From DAOSWM01 sp035380045 (lineage in GTDB: Bacteria; Bacteroidota; Bacteroidia; Bacteroidales; Tenuifilaceae), in the NCBI GenBank assembly GCA_035380045.1, contig DAOSWM010000119.1, positions 1 through 5,880 on the forward strand: DNA of 5,880 nt, written 5' to 3'. The translations under genes were made by a program, and so were the position numbers. Positions 1 to 5,880 of the stretch are shown piece after piece. How positions within the stretch are numbered: position 1 is the stretch's first letter; each line of letters begins with the position of its first letter. The notes under the pieces were generated by a model. It saw only the letters and a list, made by a program, of their open reading frames with translations, did no database searches and had not been told where the DNA came from.

Positions 1-15
1 TTAATGAATTTAACA

Positions 16-35
16 TATCAAACTCATGTTTGATA
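16..35. promoter_or_regulatory. Perfect 8-bp inverted repeat overlapping a candidate -7 element
   Basis: TATCAAAC (16-23) and GTTTGATA (28-35) are perfect inverted repeats around a 4-base spacer. CATGTTTG at 25-32 matches the Bacteroidetes -7 consensus TAnnTTTG except for the first base. Used as a promoter, it would start transcription near 38-40 and leave a leader of about 20 bases before the ATG at 59. No good -33 TTTG is seen, and little upstream sequence is available. The repeat could be an operator or an RNA hairpin; this is inference. Confidence 0.35.
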
Positions 36-58
36 ATAAACAATATAAAACGAGAAAT

Positions 59-2218
59 ATGAAAGCAAAACTATTTTTTGTTGTAATTATCCAGTTGATT
101 ATTTTATCTCATTTAGAGAGTCGTGGCTCTGATTTTTGGGAGGGCATTTTATCTACAACCTCAACAGGACAACACACTTATGCAATTGTTAACAACGAAA
201 TTTATCAGTTAAACAATAAAGATTGGGTATATAAATCGTATATGTATGTTGATGGCTTAATGAACTTGATTGTTGCCAATAACGATGATATTTATGCGGT
301 ATATTCAAATTTCATTAACAAAAGTGTTGATGAAGGCATTAGTTGGGTTAATGTTCCTACTCCAGTATCAGAAACTATTTATGGAGCTAAGATTATTGGT
401 GACAATGTTTTTTTAAAATACTATCAAAAGGTATACAGAGGTACCTTATCATCTGAAAACATTACTTGGGAATTAATATACCAAGGAGATTATTATGATA
501 TTACAATGACTCAAAATAACAACATGTATATCACGCCAGGAATGCTAAAAAGTACAGATAACGGAAATACATGGGTGCAGACCAACTGGCCTGATGATGT
601 GAGTTCAACCCCATACGTATTAAACCACTATGAGAATACAGTTTTCGTTGGAACCTACTGGGAAGGGATACTATATTCCGATGATGGTGGAAATACATGG
701 CATAGATCGGCTGGGCTTCCTGAAGGCAGAGGAGTTAATGGCGTTTATTTGTATAACAATCAGGTTTTTGCTAGGGTGGGCGATCAAAAGGGTGTGCTTG
801 GTTTGTATATGAGCACAAACAATGGTGCAAGTTTTAATAAATGCAACACCGGTTTGAGCGTTTGGGTTGAGCAACATTTAAGCGGGTTATCATCAAGTGG
901 TAATAATCTTTATATTAGTGTTGGTAAAAGGGGATTTTTTTACTCAGATGATTCAGGGAATAGTTGGCAAGATTGTAATAATGGAGAAAATAATATAAAA
1001 CCACATAATGTACAACAAATTCAGGTTGAAGAAGATGGAACAATATGGGTTCTTATGGCGCCAGTGAAAACCAGTGGTCCAAATCCTAGTTATGGTGTTC
1101 TAAAATCAGTTGACAGGGGAGTGACCTGGATTGAAGCAGACAAAGAGCTATGGGAAGAATATATGACTTTGGAAGATATATTGGTTACAAAAGAAGGGAA
1201 AGCCTTTGTTGCTAATTATAATCCTGGTACAATTAATTTTTCAATTGATGGTGGAATTTCATGGACTAACCAAGCGGTTGTAATTGATGGGGGAGAAGAT
1301 GCCGAAGAAGGTGGAATCCAATCTACAATTGATATATTGAGAGCAAATAATTCTAATGACACAATTTTTGCTGGTACTTATTGGGATGGAATTATTAGAA
1401 GTGTTAATGGTGGCGCTAGTTGGACAAAACTAACCAACGGTTTGCCTTCAAATACTGGAGTTTGGGATATTTCTATAGATAATAATTCCATTTTTGCAAT
1501 TATTTCCAGTCAGGCTGGTTATGATGGTGTGTATATTTCGAACGATGGGGGTGATAGTTGGACAAAAATTAGTTCAAAATTCTTGCAGCGTATAACAAAA
1601 AGCGATGACATACTTTACGGTTACGGTTTTAGTAATGAGCTGGGTTATTACACTAACGTCTTTTATATTAGTAATGACAATGGTCAAACTTGGTCATATG
1701 TTACCCAAGGATTACCTTCAACAAATATTAAAATATATGATATTCTGATTACACCAAATCCACCCAAAAATAATATTGAAAAGCAACTTCTTATGGCTAC
1801 AAACGAAGGGCTTTATCAACTGAATTTGGATAATAATACTTTTTCAAAGGTTTCGAACGATATTATCTTTACACTATTTTGGGATATCTATAATAATGAA
1901 ATAATTTTAGGGAAAGAAAACGGAATTGCAATCACTACCGATATTTCTTTAAATATTAACGAAACCTCTTTTCCAGTAAAACATAATCCAATTCTTTACC
2001 CTAACCCATTCTCAGCTTTGCTTCAGATTGAAACGTCGCTTGATTACGAGGTAATTAAAGAGGTTCAGGTTTTTGATTTTAATGGACGACAGTTGGAATC
2101 ATATCATTTTAACTCAACAAGTGAATCAATAAATTTATCTTATTTAAATTCAGGTGCTTATTTTGTTAGAATTTTAACAAGTTCAGGTGCTTATTATGAA
2201 AAAGTCATTAAGTTTTAA
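59..2218 (+). CDS. Secreted Asp-box (BNR/sortilin-like) beta-propeller protein with T9SS type A sorting domain
   Basis: Predicted exported protein, secreted or anchored at the cell surface through the type IX system; its ligand or enzymatic role is unknown. Reading from the ATG at 59 gives 719 residues. The N-terminus (MKAKLFFVVIIQLIILSHL) is a basic start followed by a hydrophobic run, a typical Sec signal peptide. An in-frame ATG at 26 adds 11 polar residues that would spoil it and lies in the loop of an inverted repeat, so 59 is preferred. Ten Asp-boxes of the form S-x-[DN]-x-G-x-[ST]-[WF] begin near residues 89, 165, 207, 252, 296, 350, 395, 448, 494 and 538, mostly 42-54 residues apart; each would mark one beta-propeller blade. 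Residues about 638-719 form the sorting domain: YPNPF at 647-651, then FDFNGRQL, LNSGAYFVRI and a terminal KVIKF. Known for the family: Asp-boxes occur in sialidases, sortilins, GH74 enzymes and photosystem assembly factors. No catalytic signature was recognised, so an enzymatic function is not claimed. Confidence 0.9.
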   Translation: MKAKLFFVVIIQLIILSHLESRGSDFWEGILSTTSTGQHTYAIVNNEIYQLNNKDWVYKSYMYVDGLMNLIVANNDDIYAVYSNFINKSVDEGISWVNVPTPVSETIYGAKIIGDNVFLKYYQKVYRGTLSSENITWELIYQGDYYDITMTQNNNMYITPGMLKSTDNGNTWVQTNWPDDVSSTPYVLNHYENTVFVGTYWEGILYSDDGGNTWHRSAGLPEGRGVNGVYLYNNQVFARVGDQKGVLGLYMSTNNGASFNKCNTGLSVWVEQHLSGLSSSGNNLYISVGKRGFFYSDDSGNSWQDCNNGENNIKPHNVQQIQVEEDGTIWVLMAPVKTSGPNPSYGVLKSVDRGVTWIEADKELWEEYMTLEDILVTKEGKAFVANYNPGTINFSIDGGISWTNQAVVIDGGEDAEEGGIQSTIDILRANNSNDTIFAGTYWDGIIRSVNGGASWTKLTNGLPSNTGVWDISIDNNSIFAIISSQAGYDGVYISNDGGDSWTKISSKFLQRITKSDDILYGYGFSNELGYYTNVFYISNDNGQTWSYVTQGLPSTNIKIYDILITPNPPKNNIEKQLLMATNEGLYQLNLDNNTFSKVSNDIIFTLFWDIYNNEIILGKENGIAITTDISLNINETSFPVKHNPILYPNPFSALLQIETSLDYEVIKEVQVFDFNGRQLESYHFNSTSESINLSYLNSGAYFVRILTSSGAYYEKVIKF
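323..1693 (+). repeat. Ten Asp-box (BNR) protein repeats within the first CDS
   Basis: The repeats are SVDEGISW (323), STDNGNTW (551), SDDGGNTW (677), STNNGASF (812), SDDSGNSW (944), SVDRGVTW (1106), SIDGGISW (1241), SVNGGASW (1400), SNDGGDSW (1538) and SNDNGQTW (1670). Successive starts are 228, 126, 135, 132, 162, 135, 159, 138 and 132 bases apart. The first gap is large enough for one further blade without a readable Asp-box. Only the fourth box has Phe in place of the final Trp. The repeats are divergent in DNA, so this is an old protein-level repeat and not a recent tandem array. Confidence 0.9.
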
Positions 2219-2256
2219 CGACTTTGAACATTACAAAAAACGATGAGCCCCCCCCC

Positions 2257-2291
2257 ATTCAGCCGAGGTTTATACCTCGGCTGGATATTTT
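2257..2291 (+). terminator. Hairpin terminator after the Asp-box protein gene
   Basis: The arms at 2257-2269 and 2274-2286 pair over 13 bp (core CAGCCGAGGT / ACCTCGGCTG, with one G-U wobble further out) around a 4-base loop. A short T-rich stretch, ATTTT, follows at 2287-2291. The hairpin lies about 40 bases after the stop codon and is preceded by a run of nine C. The T tract is weak, so it may instead be a processing or mRNA-stabilising hairpin, or part of a dispersed extragenic repeat. Confidence 0.7.
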
Positions 2292-2295
2292 CGTA

Positions 2296-2308
2296 CAGGC
2301 CCTGCCTG
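2296..2308. repeat. Small second inverted repeat next to the terminator
   Basis: CAGGC (2296-2300) and GCCTG (2304-2308) are inverted around CCT and followed by a short A run. With the hairpin just upstream this makes a two-hairpin cluster in 2257-2308. Five base pairs alone are weak evidence. It is listed because paired hairpins in a gene-free stretch are typical of REP-like extragenic elements. Confidence 0.3.
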
Positions 2309-2358
2309 AAAAATCTTACGGTAAATAATCCTTAAAAGGCAAACAAATTTTGTGCAAT

Positions 2359-2380
2359 TATTTTAGGTATACCTAAAATA
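2359..2380. promoter_or_regulatory. Perfect 22-bp palindrome, probable operator of the ATPase gene
   Basis: The core TTTTAGGTATACCTAAAA (2361-2378) is a perfect palindrome and extends by two more matching base pairs on each side to 2359-2380. It lies 42-63 bases before the ATPase start. The half-site TATACCTAAAA recurs at 2408-2418, exactly 40 bases downstream of its copy at 2368-2378. A shorter ACCTAAAAA is found at 2429-2437, inside the first codons. A dimeric DNA-binding regulator is the simplest explanation. No regulator gene lies in the window, so the binder is unknown. The ATPase itself shows no clear helix-turn-helix that I could assign by eye. Confidence 0.6.
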
Positions 2381-2386
2381 TATTTA

Positions 2387-2394
2387 TATATTTA
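2387..2394 (+). promoter_or_regulatory. Candidate -7 promoter element for the ATPase gene
   Basis: TATATTTA matches the Bacteroidetes -7 consensus TAnnTTTG in all but the last base. If used, transcription would begin near 2400, the palindrome at 2359-2380 would cover the -33 region, and the second half-site would fall just after the transcription start, which is a classic repressor arrangement. The region is very AT-rich, so a chance match is quite possible. Confidence 0.3.
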
Positions 2395-2421
2395 CAAAAC
2401 ATTTAACTATACCTAAAAAAT

Positions 2422-3621
2422 ATGCAAAACCTAAAAAGAGAAATCTATTTAAAAAGAATTATCCCATACATTGGGAAAAACCTGATAAAAGTAATTGTAG
2501 GTCAGCGTAGAACAGGGAAAAGTTATCTGCTTAGGCAGATAATAGAACTGATAAAAAAGCAGCATCCTGAAAGACAGATAATCTACATTAACAAAGAGGA
2601 CTTCGCTTTCGATTCAATTAGAACCTACTCAGATTTAATTGAGTATGTTGAAAAAACTAAAACCCACAAGGAAGTTTCTTTGTTTGTTGATGAAATTCAG
2701 GATATTAACCAATTCGAAAGGGCTCTTAGGCACTTCCTCCTAACTGAAGAGTTTGATATTTACTGTACTGGAAGTAATTCTACAATTCTATCGAGCGATA
2801 TTGCCACCTTGCTGAGCGGAAGAACAATTGAAATAGAAGTTTACAGCCTTTGCTATCCTGAGTTTTTAATGTTTCATAAGCTGAAGGATAACCACGAAAG
2901 TTTCGAGAAATATTTAGTTTATGGCGGAATGCCCAATCTTATACATTTACCCTTTGAAGATGAAGTTGTTTTTAACTATTTAAGTAACCTTTTTAATACC
3001 ATTGTGGTCCGTGATGTAATTGAAAGGCATCAGATTAGAAATGTAACTCTACTAAGAAACCTTTGTGAGTTTATTGCCGACAATTTAGGGTCGTTAGTTA
3101 GCGGGAAGAGAGTTAGCGATTATCTTAAATCCCAAATGATATCTATGTCACCGGCCATGGTAATTGAGTATCTCTCATACCTCTGTGAAGCATTTTTTGT
3201 TTTTAAAGTCAAACGAAGCGATTTGCAGGGCAAGAAAATATTGGAGGTGAATGAGAAGTACTACTTTAATGACATTGGCTTACGGAATTCCCTTGTAGGT
3301 TATAAAGCGATGGATATTGGAAAGTTGCTGGAAAACACTGTATTTCATCATCTGAAGGTTGCTGGCTACCAGATTACAATTGGTGAAGATAGAACCAAAG
3401 AAATTGACTTTGTTGCCAGGAAGAATAACGAAATAATTTACGTTCAGGTGTGCTACAAGTTGGATAGTGAAACTACGGTTAATAGGGAGTTTGGCAACCT
3501 GTTAAAGATTAATAATAATTATCCAAAGTTTGTAGTATCAATGGATTTAAGTTCCAAAGCTACATATCAGGGAATCAGTCATATGCACGTAAGAGATTTT
3601 TGCAAATCAATAATAGGTTAA
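2422..3621 (+). CDS. AAA+ family ATPase with C-terminal DUF4143 domain
   Basis: Cytoplasmic ATPase of the large AAA_14/DUF4143 group; its substrate and biological role are not established. The 399-residue length is normal for the family. Visible in order: Walker A GQRRTGKS at 27-34; Walker B LFVDEIQ at 87-93 (D90, E91); a sensor-1-like strand IYCTGSNS at 113-120; LSGRTIEIEVYSL at 131-143 with a candidate arginine R134; the family motif YGGMP at 167-171; and a DUF4143 region from about 200, including KYYFNDIGLRNSLVG at 279-293. The DUF4143 part resembles a PD-(D/E)XK nuclease fold, with E304 and EIDF (D329), but the final E-x-K position reads Q342-V-C344, so cleavage activity is doubtful. The ATG is the first in the frame after a stop at 2404. 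The gene stands alone: a terminator hairpin lies upstream and another downstream, and a palindrome precedes the start. No partner toxin, antitoxin or nuclease gene adjoins it. Confidence 0.93.
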   Translation: MQNLKREIYLKRIIPYIGKNLIKVIVGQRRTGKSYLLRQIIELIKKQHPERQIIYINKEDFAFDSIRTYSDLIEYVEKTKTHKEVSLFVDEIQDINQFERALRHFLLTEEFDIYCTGSNSTILSSDIATLLSGRTIEIEVYSLCYPEFLMFHKLKDNHESFEKYLVYGGMPNLIHLPFEDEVVFNYLSNLFNTIVVRDVIERHQIRNVTLLRNLCEFIADNLGSLVSGKRVSDYLKSQMISMSPAMVIEYLSYLCEAFFVFKVKRSDLQGKKILEVNEKYYFNDIGLRNSLVGYKAMDIGKLLENTVFHHLKVAGYQITIGEDRTKEIDFVARKNNEIIYVQVCYKLDSETTVNREFGNLLKINNNYPKFVVSMDLSSKATYQGISHMHVRDFCKSIIG

Positions 3622-3704
3622 AGTTAACATGTGAGAAGTTTCTCTGTGTTTTCTTAATAGGCATACAACCCCATTCGGACTCTCAGATCAGAAGTAATGG
3701 AAAT

Positions 3705-3733
3705 AAAAAATCACGGTTTTCCGTGATTTTTTT
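3705..3733. terminator. Strong terminator, symmetric enough to work in both directions
   Basis: AAAAAATCACGG (3705-3716) and CCGTGATTTTTT (3721-3732) form a perfect 12-bp stem with a TTTT loop and end in a seven-T run at 3727-3733. The T tract makes it a textbook intrinsic terminator for the ATPase transcript, about 85 bases after its stop codon. The matching A run on the left arm would serve as the T tract for transcription from the other strand. Confidence 0.85.
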
Positions 3734-3748
3734 GTTGATAAATACTAC

Positions 3749-3756
3749 TATCTTTG
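3749..3756 (+). promoter_or_regulatory. Candidate -7 promoter element for the SBBP protein gene
   Basis: TATCTTTG matches the Bacteroidetes -7 consensus TAnnTTTG at every fixed position. A TTTG lies at 3731-3734, but the gap of 14 bases is shorter than the usual 19 or so expected for a -33 element. Use of this site would give an untranslated leader of roughly 155 bases. It sits directly after the terminator, as expected for the start of a new transcription unit. Confidence 0.4.
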
Positions 3757-3917
3757 TTTGAGTGAGATAAAAAACAGTTAAACAAACTGCCTTCTTTCTA
3801 AACCGTTGATATTGAGGTGAAATCAAGATTTTAGAGGGAGGGTAATTCGTGTAGTTTTTGTTGATTCAATTAGCTAAACAAACATAAAAAACCATACTAA
3901 ACCTTAAATTCCATTCT

Positions 3918-5880
3918 ATGAAACGATTTGCTGCTCTTTTTATGCTGTTGGCGCTCTTTTCGTGTAGCCTAGCTGCATTGTGCCAGAACGATAATTTTGG
4001 TACTAGCGAATACAAAGCCTTTAAGGAAAAGTTGGCCCTTGAGGCCAAAGGTGAAACAGGGGATCTAATGCCCTTGGAGTTTTCAGGAAACATTTTTTTA
4101 GGTAAAGGCGCAAACGATTTCGGCCCTTCGCCCGACCCGGTTTGGGCAAACCATTTTGGCGGAACTGCCAGTGATATGGCAAACGCGGTTGTAACCGATA
4201 ATTCAGGAAATATTTACATTACGGGGACATTCTCAGGGAAGGTTACTGTTAATGCAACCGAATACAACTCGGTTGGAACCAACGATGCTTTCGTGGCGAA
4301 GTTAAGCAATACGGGCACGATTATTTGGTTCACACAAATTTCTACAACTGCTGGAAACACTGTGTCAGGCAACGACATAGTCATTGATGCAACAGGGAAT
4401 CTGTATGTTACAGGTCATTACACTGGCGTGTTAACTTTAGGTGCAACCCAGCTGCCTGATATAAATGGCTTTCAATTCTTTTATGCAAAACTAAATACTA
4501 GTGGAAGTATTGTTAATGGTGCCTACCATAGCGAGGATGAGAACGAGAGAGGCATTTTTATTGATGTTGACAACTCAGGGAATGTTTACGCAACTGTTAC
4601 AAAATCGCTTAGCACCGATTCCAGGCACGAATCGTGGATACTAAAGTACGATTCAAACGCTAACCTTTTGTGGGCAAAAAGTTTCGACGAGAGTTTTAAT
4701 AGCATAATTGTTTATGGTGAAAACTTGTTCTTCTCTGGGGTGATGAACAACTATAACGATGGTTATATTGATGAGAGTTTAACCCTTGCAATGCCAATTT
4801 CGTATAACGATATTTTTATTGCAAAATCGGACTTGAATGGCAATTTTATTTGGGGTTACGTTGCAAACCATAGCACATACGGCGATAGCTACCAAGGATA
4901 TATCGACAGCGATGGTAATGGTAACTTCTACCTTACTGGCTTTAATCGTGGATCAATTGATTTTAGTGAACATTCACTCTCGGATGATGGCGATTTTGTA
5001 GGAAAGTTTGATGTGGATGGAACATTCAGCTGGCTTTACAAGATAAGCACGTCTGGCACTTCTAAAATTTCGGTTGATGGCACAGGGAATTGCTATGTAG
5101 CTAAGAATTTGGAAGTATTTATGCTTAATTCCATGGCTGAATGGCAGTGGTCTGCACCTATAACAAAATATGCAAGGGAGATTGAGGTCTCTTCATCAGG
5201 TAAAATAGTTGAGGTTGGGACAATAAATGGGCTTGCCTACACCTCGCAGTTCGATAATGCTGGGGTTGAAGAATGGACTGCCCAGTTTAATGGAAATTCA
5301 GGAACAGGAAGGGTAGAGGGATTGGTTACCGATAATGCTGGAAATATTTACACGTATGGTAATACAACGGCTCCAGCCAACTACTTTGGACAGGAAATTG
5401 GAGTTGGTACGTTTATTTGTAAGCAGGATGCCAACGGAAATGTGGTTTGGTTAAATCATTTCCCCGAGGTAACAGTAACAACTCCATCTTTTGGTAATCC
5501 AATAATTCTCGATAAGCAAAACCAGAACGTTTACATTTGTGGATATTTTGAAGAATCACTGGTAGTTAACGGAACAACAACTCTTACTGCAGCAACCGAG
5601 GGAAGCACTTTTGTTATTAAATACGACCTTAATGGCAACTATATTAATCATTTACAGGAAGATATTGTTGGCGGAGGATCTCTTTCAGTTGTAACCGATT
5701 ATTCAGGTAACCTTATTTTATGCGATACTTATAGTGGGACAGTTAATGTTGCAAACACATCATTAACTTCTGTAGGATCAAGCGATGGGTATTTGGCTAA
5801 ATATGATACTAACTTAAGCCCCCTTTGGGCACTTAGCGCAGGAGGAGAAGATGTTGAATACAATATTATAGCATCAACCG
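3918..5880 (+). CDS. Secreted SBBP-repeat beta-propeller protein, partial at the 3' end
   Basis: The frame is open from the ATG at 3918 to the window end, giving 654 full codons without a stop, so the C-terminus is missing. An in-frame stop at 3885 makes this the first possible ATG. The N-terminus MKRFAALFMLLALFSCSLA is a clear Sec signal peptide. A linker of about 50 residues (to W76) precedes repeats of the SBBP type: a Trp opens each unit, followed by [VI]-x-[TD]-D-x-[ST]-G-N-[IL]-Y-x-T-G and then a strand like DAFVAKLSNTG. Unit-opening Trp residues are at 76, 137, 252, 312, 372, 411, 453, 511 and 637, mostly about 60 apart or twice that where the Trp is lost. Family knowledge: SBBP repeats form beta-propellers in exported bacterial proteins, and in Bacteroidetes such proteins often end in a T9SS sorting domain. 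That domain would lie beyond the window, so T9SS export is inference. Function and ligand are unknown. Confidence 0.88.
   Translation, partial: MKRFAALFMLLALFSCSLAALCQNDNFGTSEYKAFKEKLALEAKGETGDLMPLEFSGNIFLGKGANDFGPSPDPVWANHFGGTASDMANAVVTDNSGNIYITGTFSGKVTVNATEYNSVGTNDAFVAKLSNTGTIIWFTQISTTAGNTVSGNDIVIDATGNLYVTGHYTGVLTLGATQLPDINGFQFFYAKLNTSGSIVNGAYHSEDENERGIFIDVDNSGNVYATVTKSLSTDSRHESWILKYDSNANLLWAKSFDESFNSIIVYGENLFFSGVMNNYNDGYIDESLTLAMPISYNDIFIAKSDLNGNFIWGYVANHSTYGDSYQGYIDSDGNGNFYLTGFNRGSIDFSEHSLSDDGDFVGKFDVDGTFSWLYKISTSGTSKISVDGTGNCYVAKNLEVFMLNSMAEWQWSAPITKYAREIEVSSSGKIVEVGTINGLAYTSQFDNAGVEEWTAQFNGNSGTGRVEGLVTDNAGNIYTYGNTTAPANYFGQEIGVGTFICKQDANGNVVWLNHFPEVTVTTPSFGNPIILDKQNQNVYICGYFEESLVVNGTTTLTAATEGSTFVIKYDLNGNYINHLQEDIVGGGSLSVVTDYSGNLILCDTYSGTVNVANTSLTSVGSSDGYLAKYDTNLSPLWALSAGGEDVEYNIIAST
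4143..5880 (+). repeat. SBBP-type protein repeats in the last CDS
   Basis: At least ten divergent repeat units can be read, each roughly 57-63 residues, with two shorter ones near residues 372-452. The best-conserved segment is TDNSGNIYITG (about nt 4195), with close relatives DATGNLYVTG, DNSGNVYAT, TDNAGNIYTYG (about nt 5326) and TDYSGNLILCD (about nt 5695). Some copies still share near-identical DNA over about 25 bases, for example near 4190 and 5325, which indicates amplification by duplication. The final unit (WALSAGGEDVEYN) is cut by the window end. Confidence 0.8.

Larger units (their letters stand above)
3622..3917. other. Intergenic region between the ATPase and the SBBP protein gene
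   Basis: This gene-free stretch of 296 bases holds the terminator at 3705-3733 and the candidate promoter at 3749-3756. Two small inverted repeats (GAGAA/TTCTC at 3633-3644 and CAGTT/AACTG at 3775-3789) are too short to interpret. The remaining 3790-3917 shows no tRNA-like fold, no Shine-Dalgarno-like sequence close to the start codon and no recognisable riboswitch. The last 40 bases before the ATG are A-rich, as is common in Bacteroidetes leaders. Confidence 0.6.

Noticed and set aside
630..812. Small + strand frame of 60 codons
   Set aside because: It lies wholly inside the Asp-box protein gene in another frame and encodes no recognisable motif; the overlapping long frame has ten matching repeats and is clearly the real gene.
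671..877. Small - strand frame of 68 codons
   Set aside because: It is antisense to conserved Asp-box repeats, with no motif and no start context of its own.
3775..3789. CAGTT/AACTG inverted repeat in the intergenic region
   Set aside because: Five base pairs in AT-rich DNA is expected by chance, and it has no T tract or other supporting context.
3957..3968. Possible lipoprotein box (LFSC) in the SBBP protein signal peptide
   Set aside because: The Phe at -2 is unusual, and the hydrophobic run continues past the Cys to SLAALCQ, which fits ordinary signal peptidase I cleavage better. It is not excluded.
3866..4093. Small - strand frame of 75 codons
   Set aside because: It overlaps the signal peptide region of the SBBP protein on the opposite strand. 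That gene has a convincing signal peptide and repeats, so this is a shadow frame.
4185..5720. Recurring near-identical DNA segments (CCGATAATTCAGGAAATATT-like)
   Set aside because: Considered as a mobile or CRISPR-like repeat, but the copies are in frame, irregularly spaced and explained by the SBBP protein repeat.

Overview
The window looks like a piece of a Bacteroidetes (Bacteroidota) chromosome. The base composition is AT-rich. The first gene ends in a recognisable type IX secretion (T9SS, Por) C-terminal sorting domain. No Shine-Dalgarno-like sequence stands out before the starts, and candidate -7 elements of the Bacteroidetes type (TAnnTTTG) are visible. No RNA gene, CRISPR array, transposase or integrase was seen.

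Layout, all on the + strand: (1) about 59-2218, a complete secreted protein with ten Asp-box (BNR/sortilin-type) repeats and a T9SS sorting domain. (2) 2219-2421, a 203-base intergenic region holding a C9 run, a strong terminator-like hairpin, a second small hairpin, and then a perfect 22-bp palindrome whose half-site recurs just before the next gene. (3) 2422-3621, a complete 399-aa AAA+ ATPase with a C-terminal DUF4143 domain. (4) 3622-3917, a 296-base intergenic region with a strong terminator hairpin and a candidate promoter. (5) 3918 to the window end, the first 654 codons of a large secreted SBBP-type beta-propeller protein that continues outside the window.

The three genes are probably separate transcription units: a hairpin terminator follows each of the first two, and the gaps are wide. 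The two flanking genes both encode exported repeat proteins predicted to fold as beta-propellers, probably displayed on or released from the cell surface. The ATPase between them is cytoplasmic, of unknown cellular role, and has no evident functional tie to them. Its family is scattered through bacterial and archaeal genomes as stand-alone genes.

No clearly new multi-gene system is visible. The points most worth a second look are the palindrome and repeated half-sites in front of the ATPase, the changed nuclease-motif residues in its DUF4143 domain, the higher-order two-blade duplication in the first propeller protein, and the hairpin cluster at 2248-2308, which could be a dispersed extragenic repeat.
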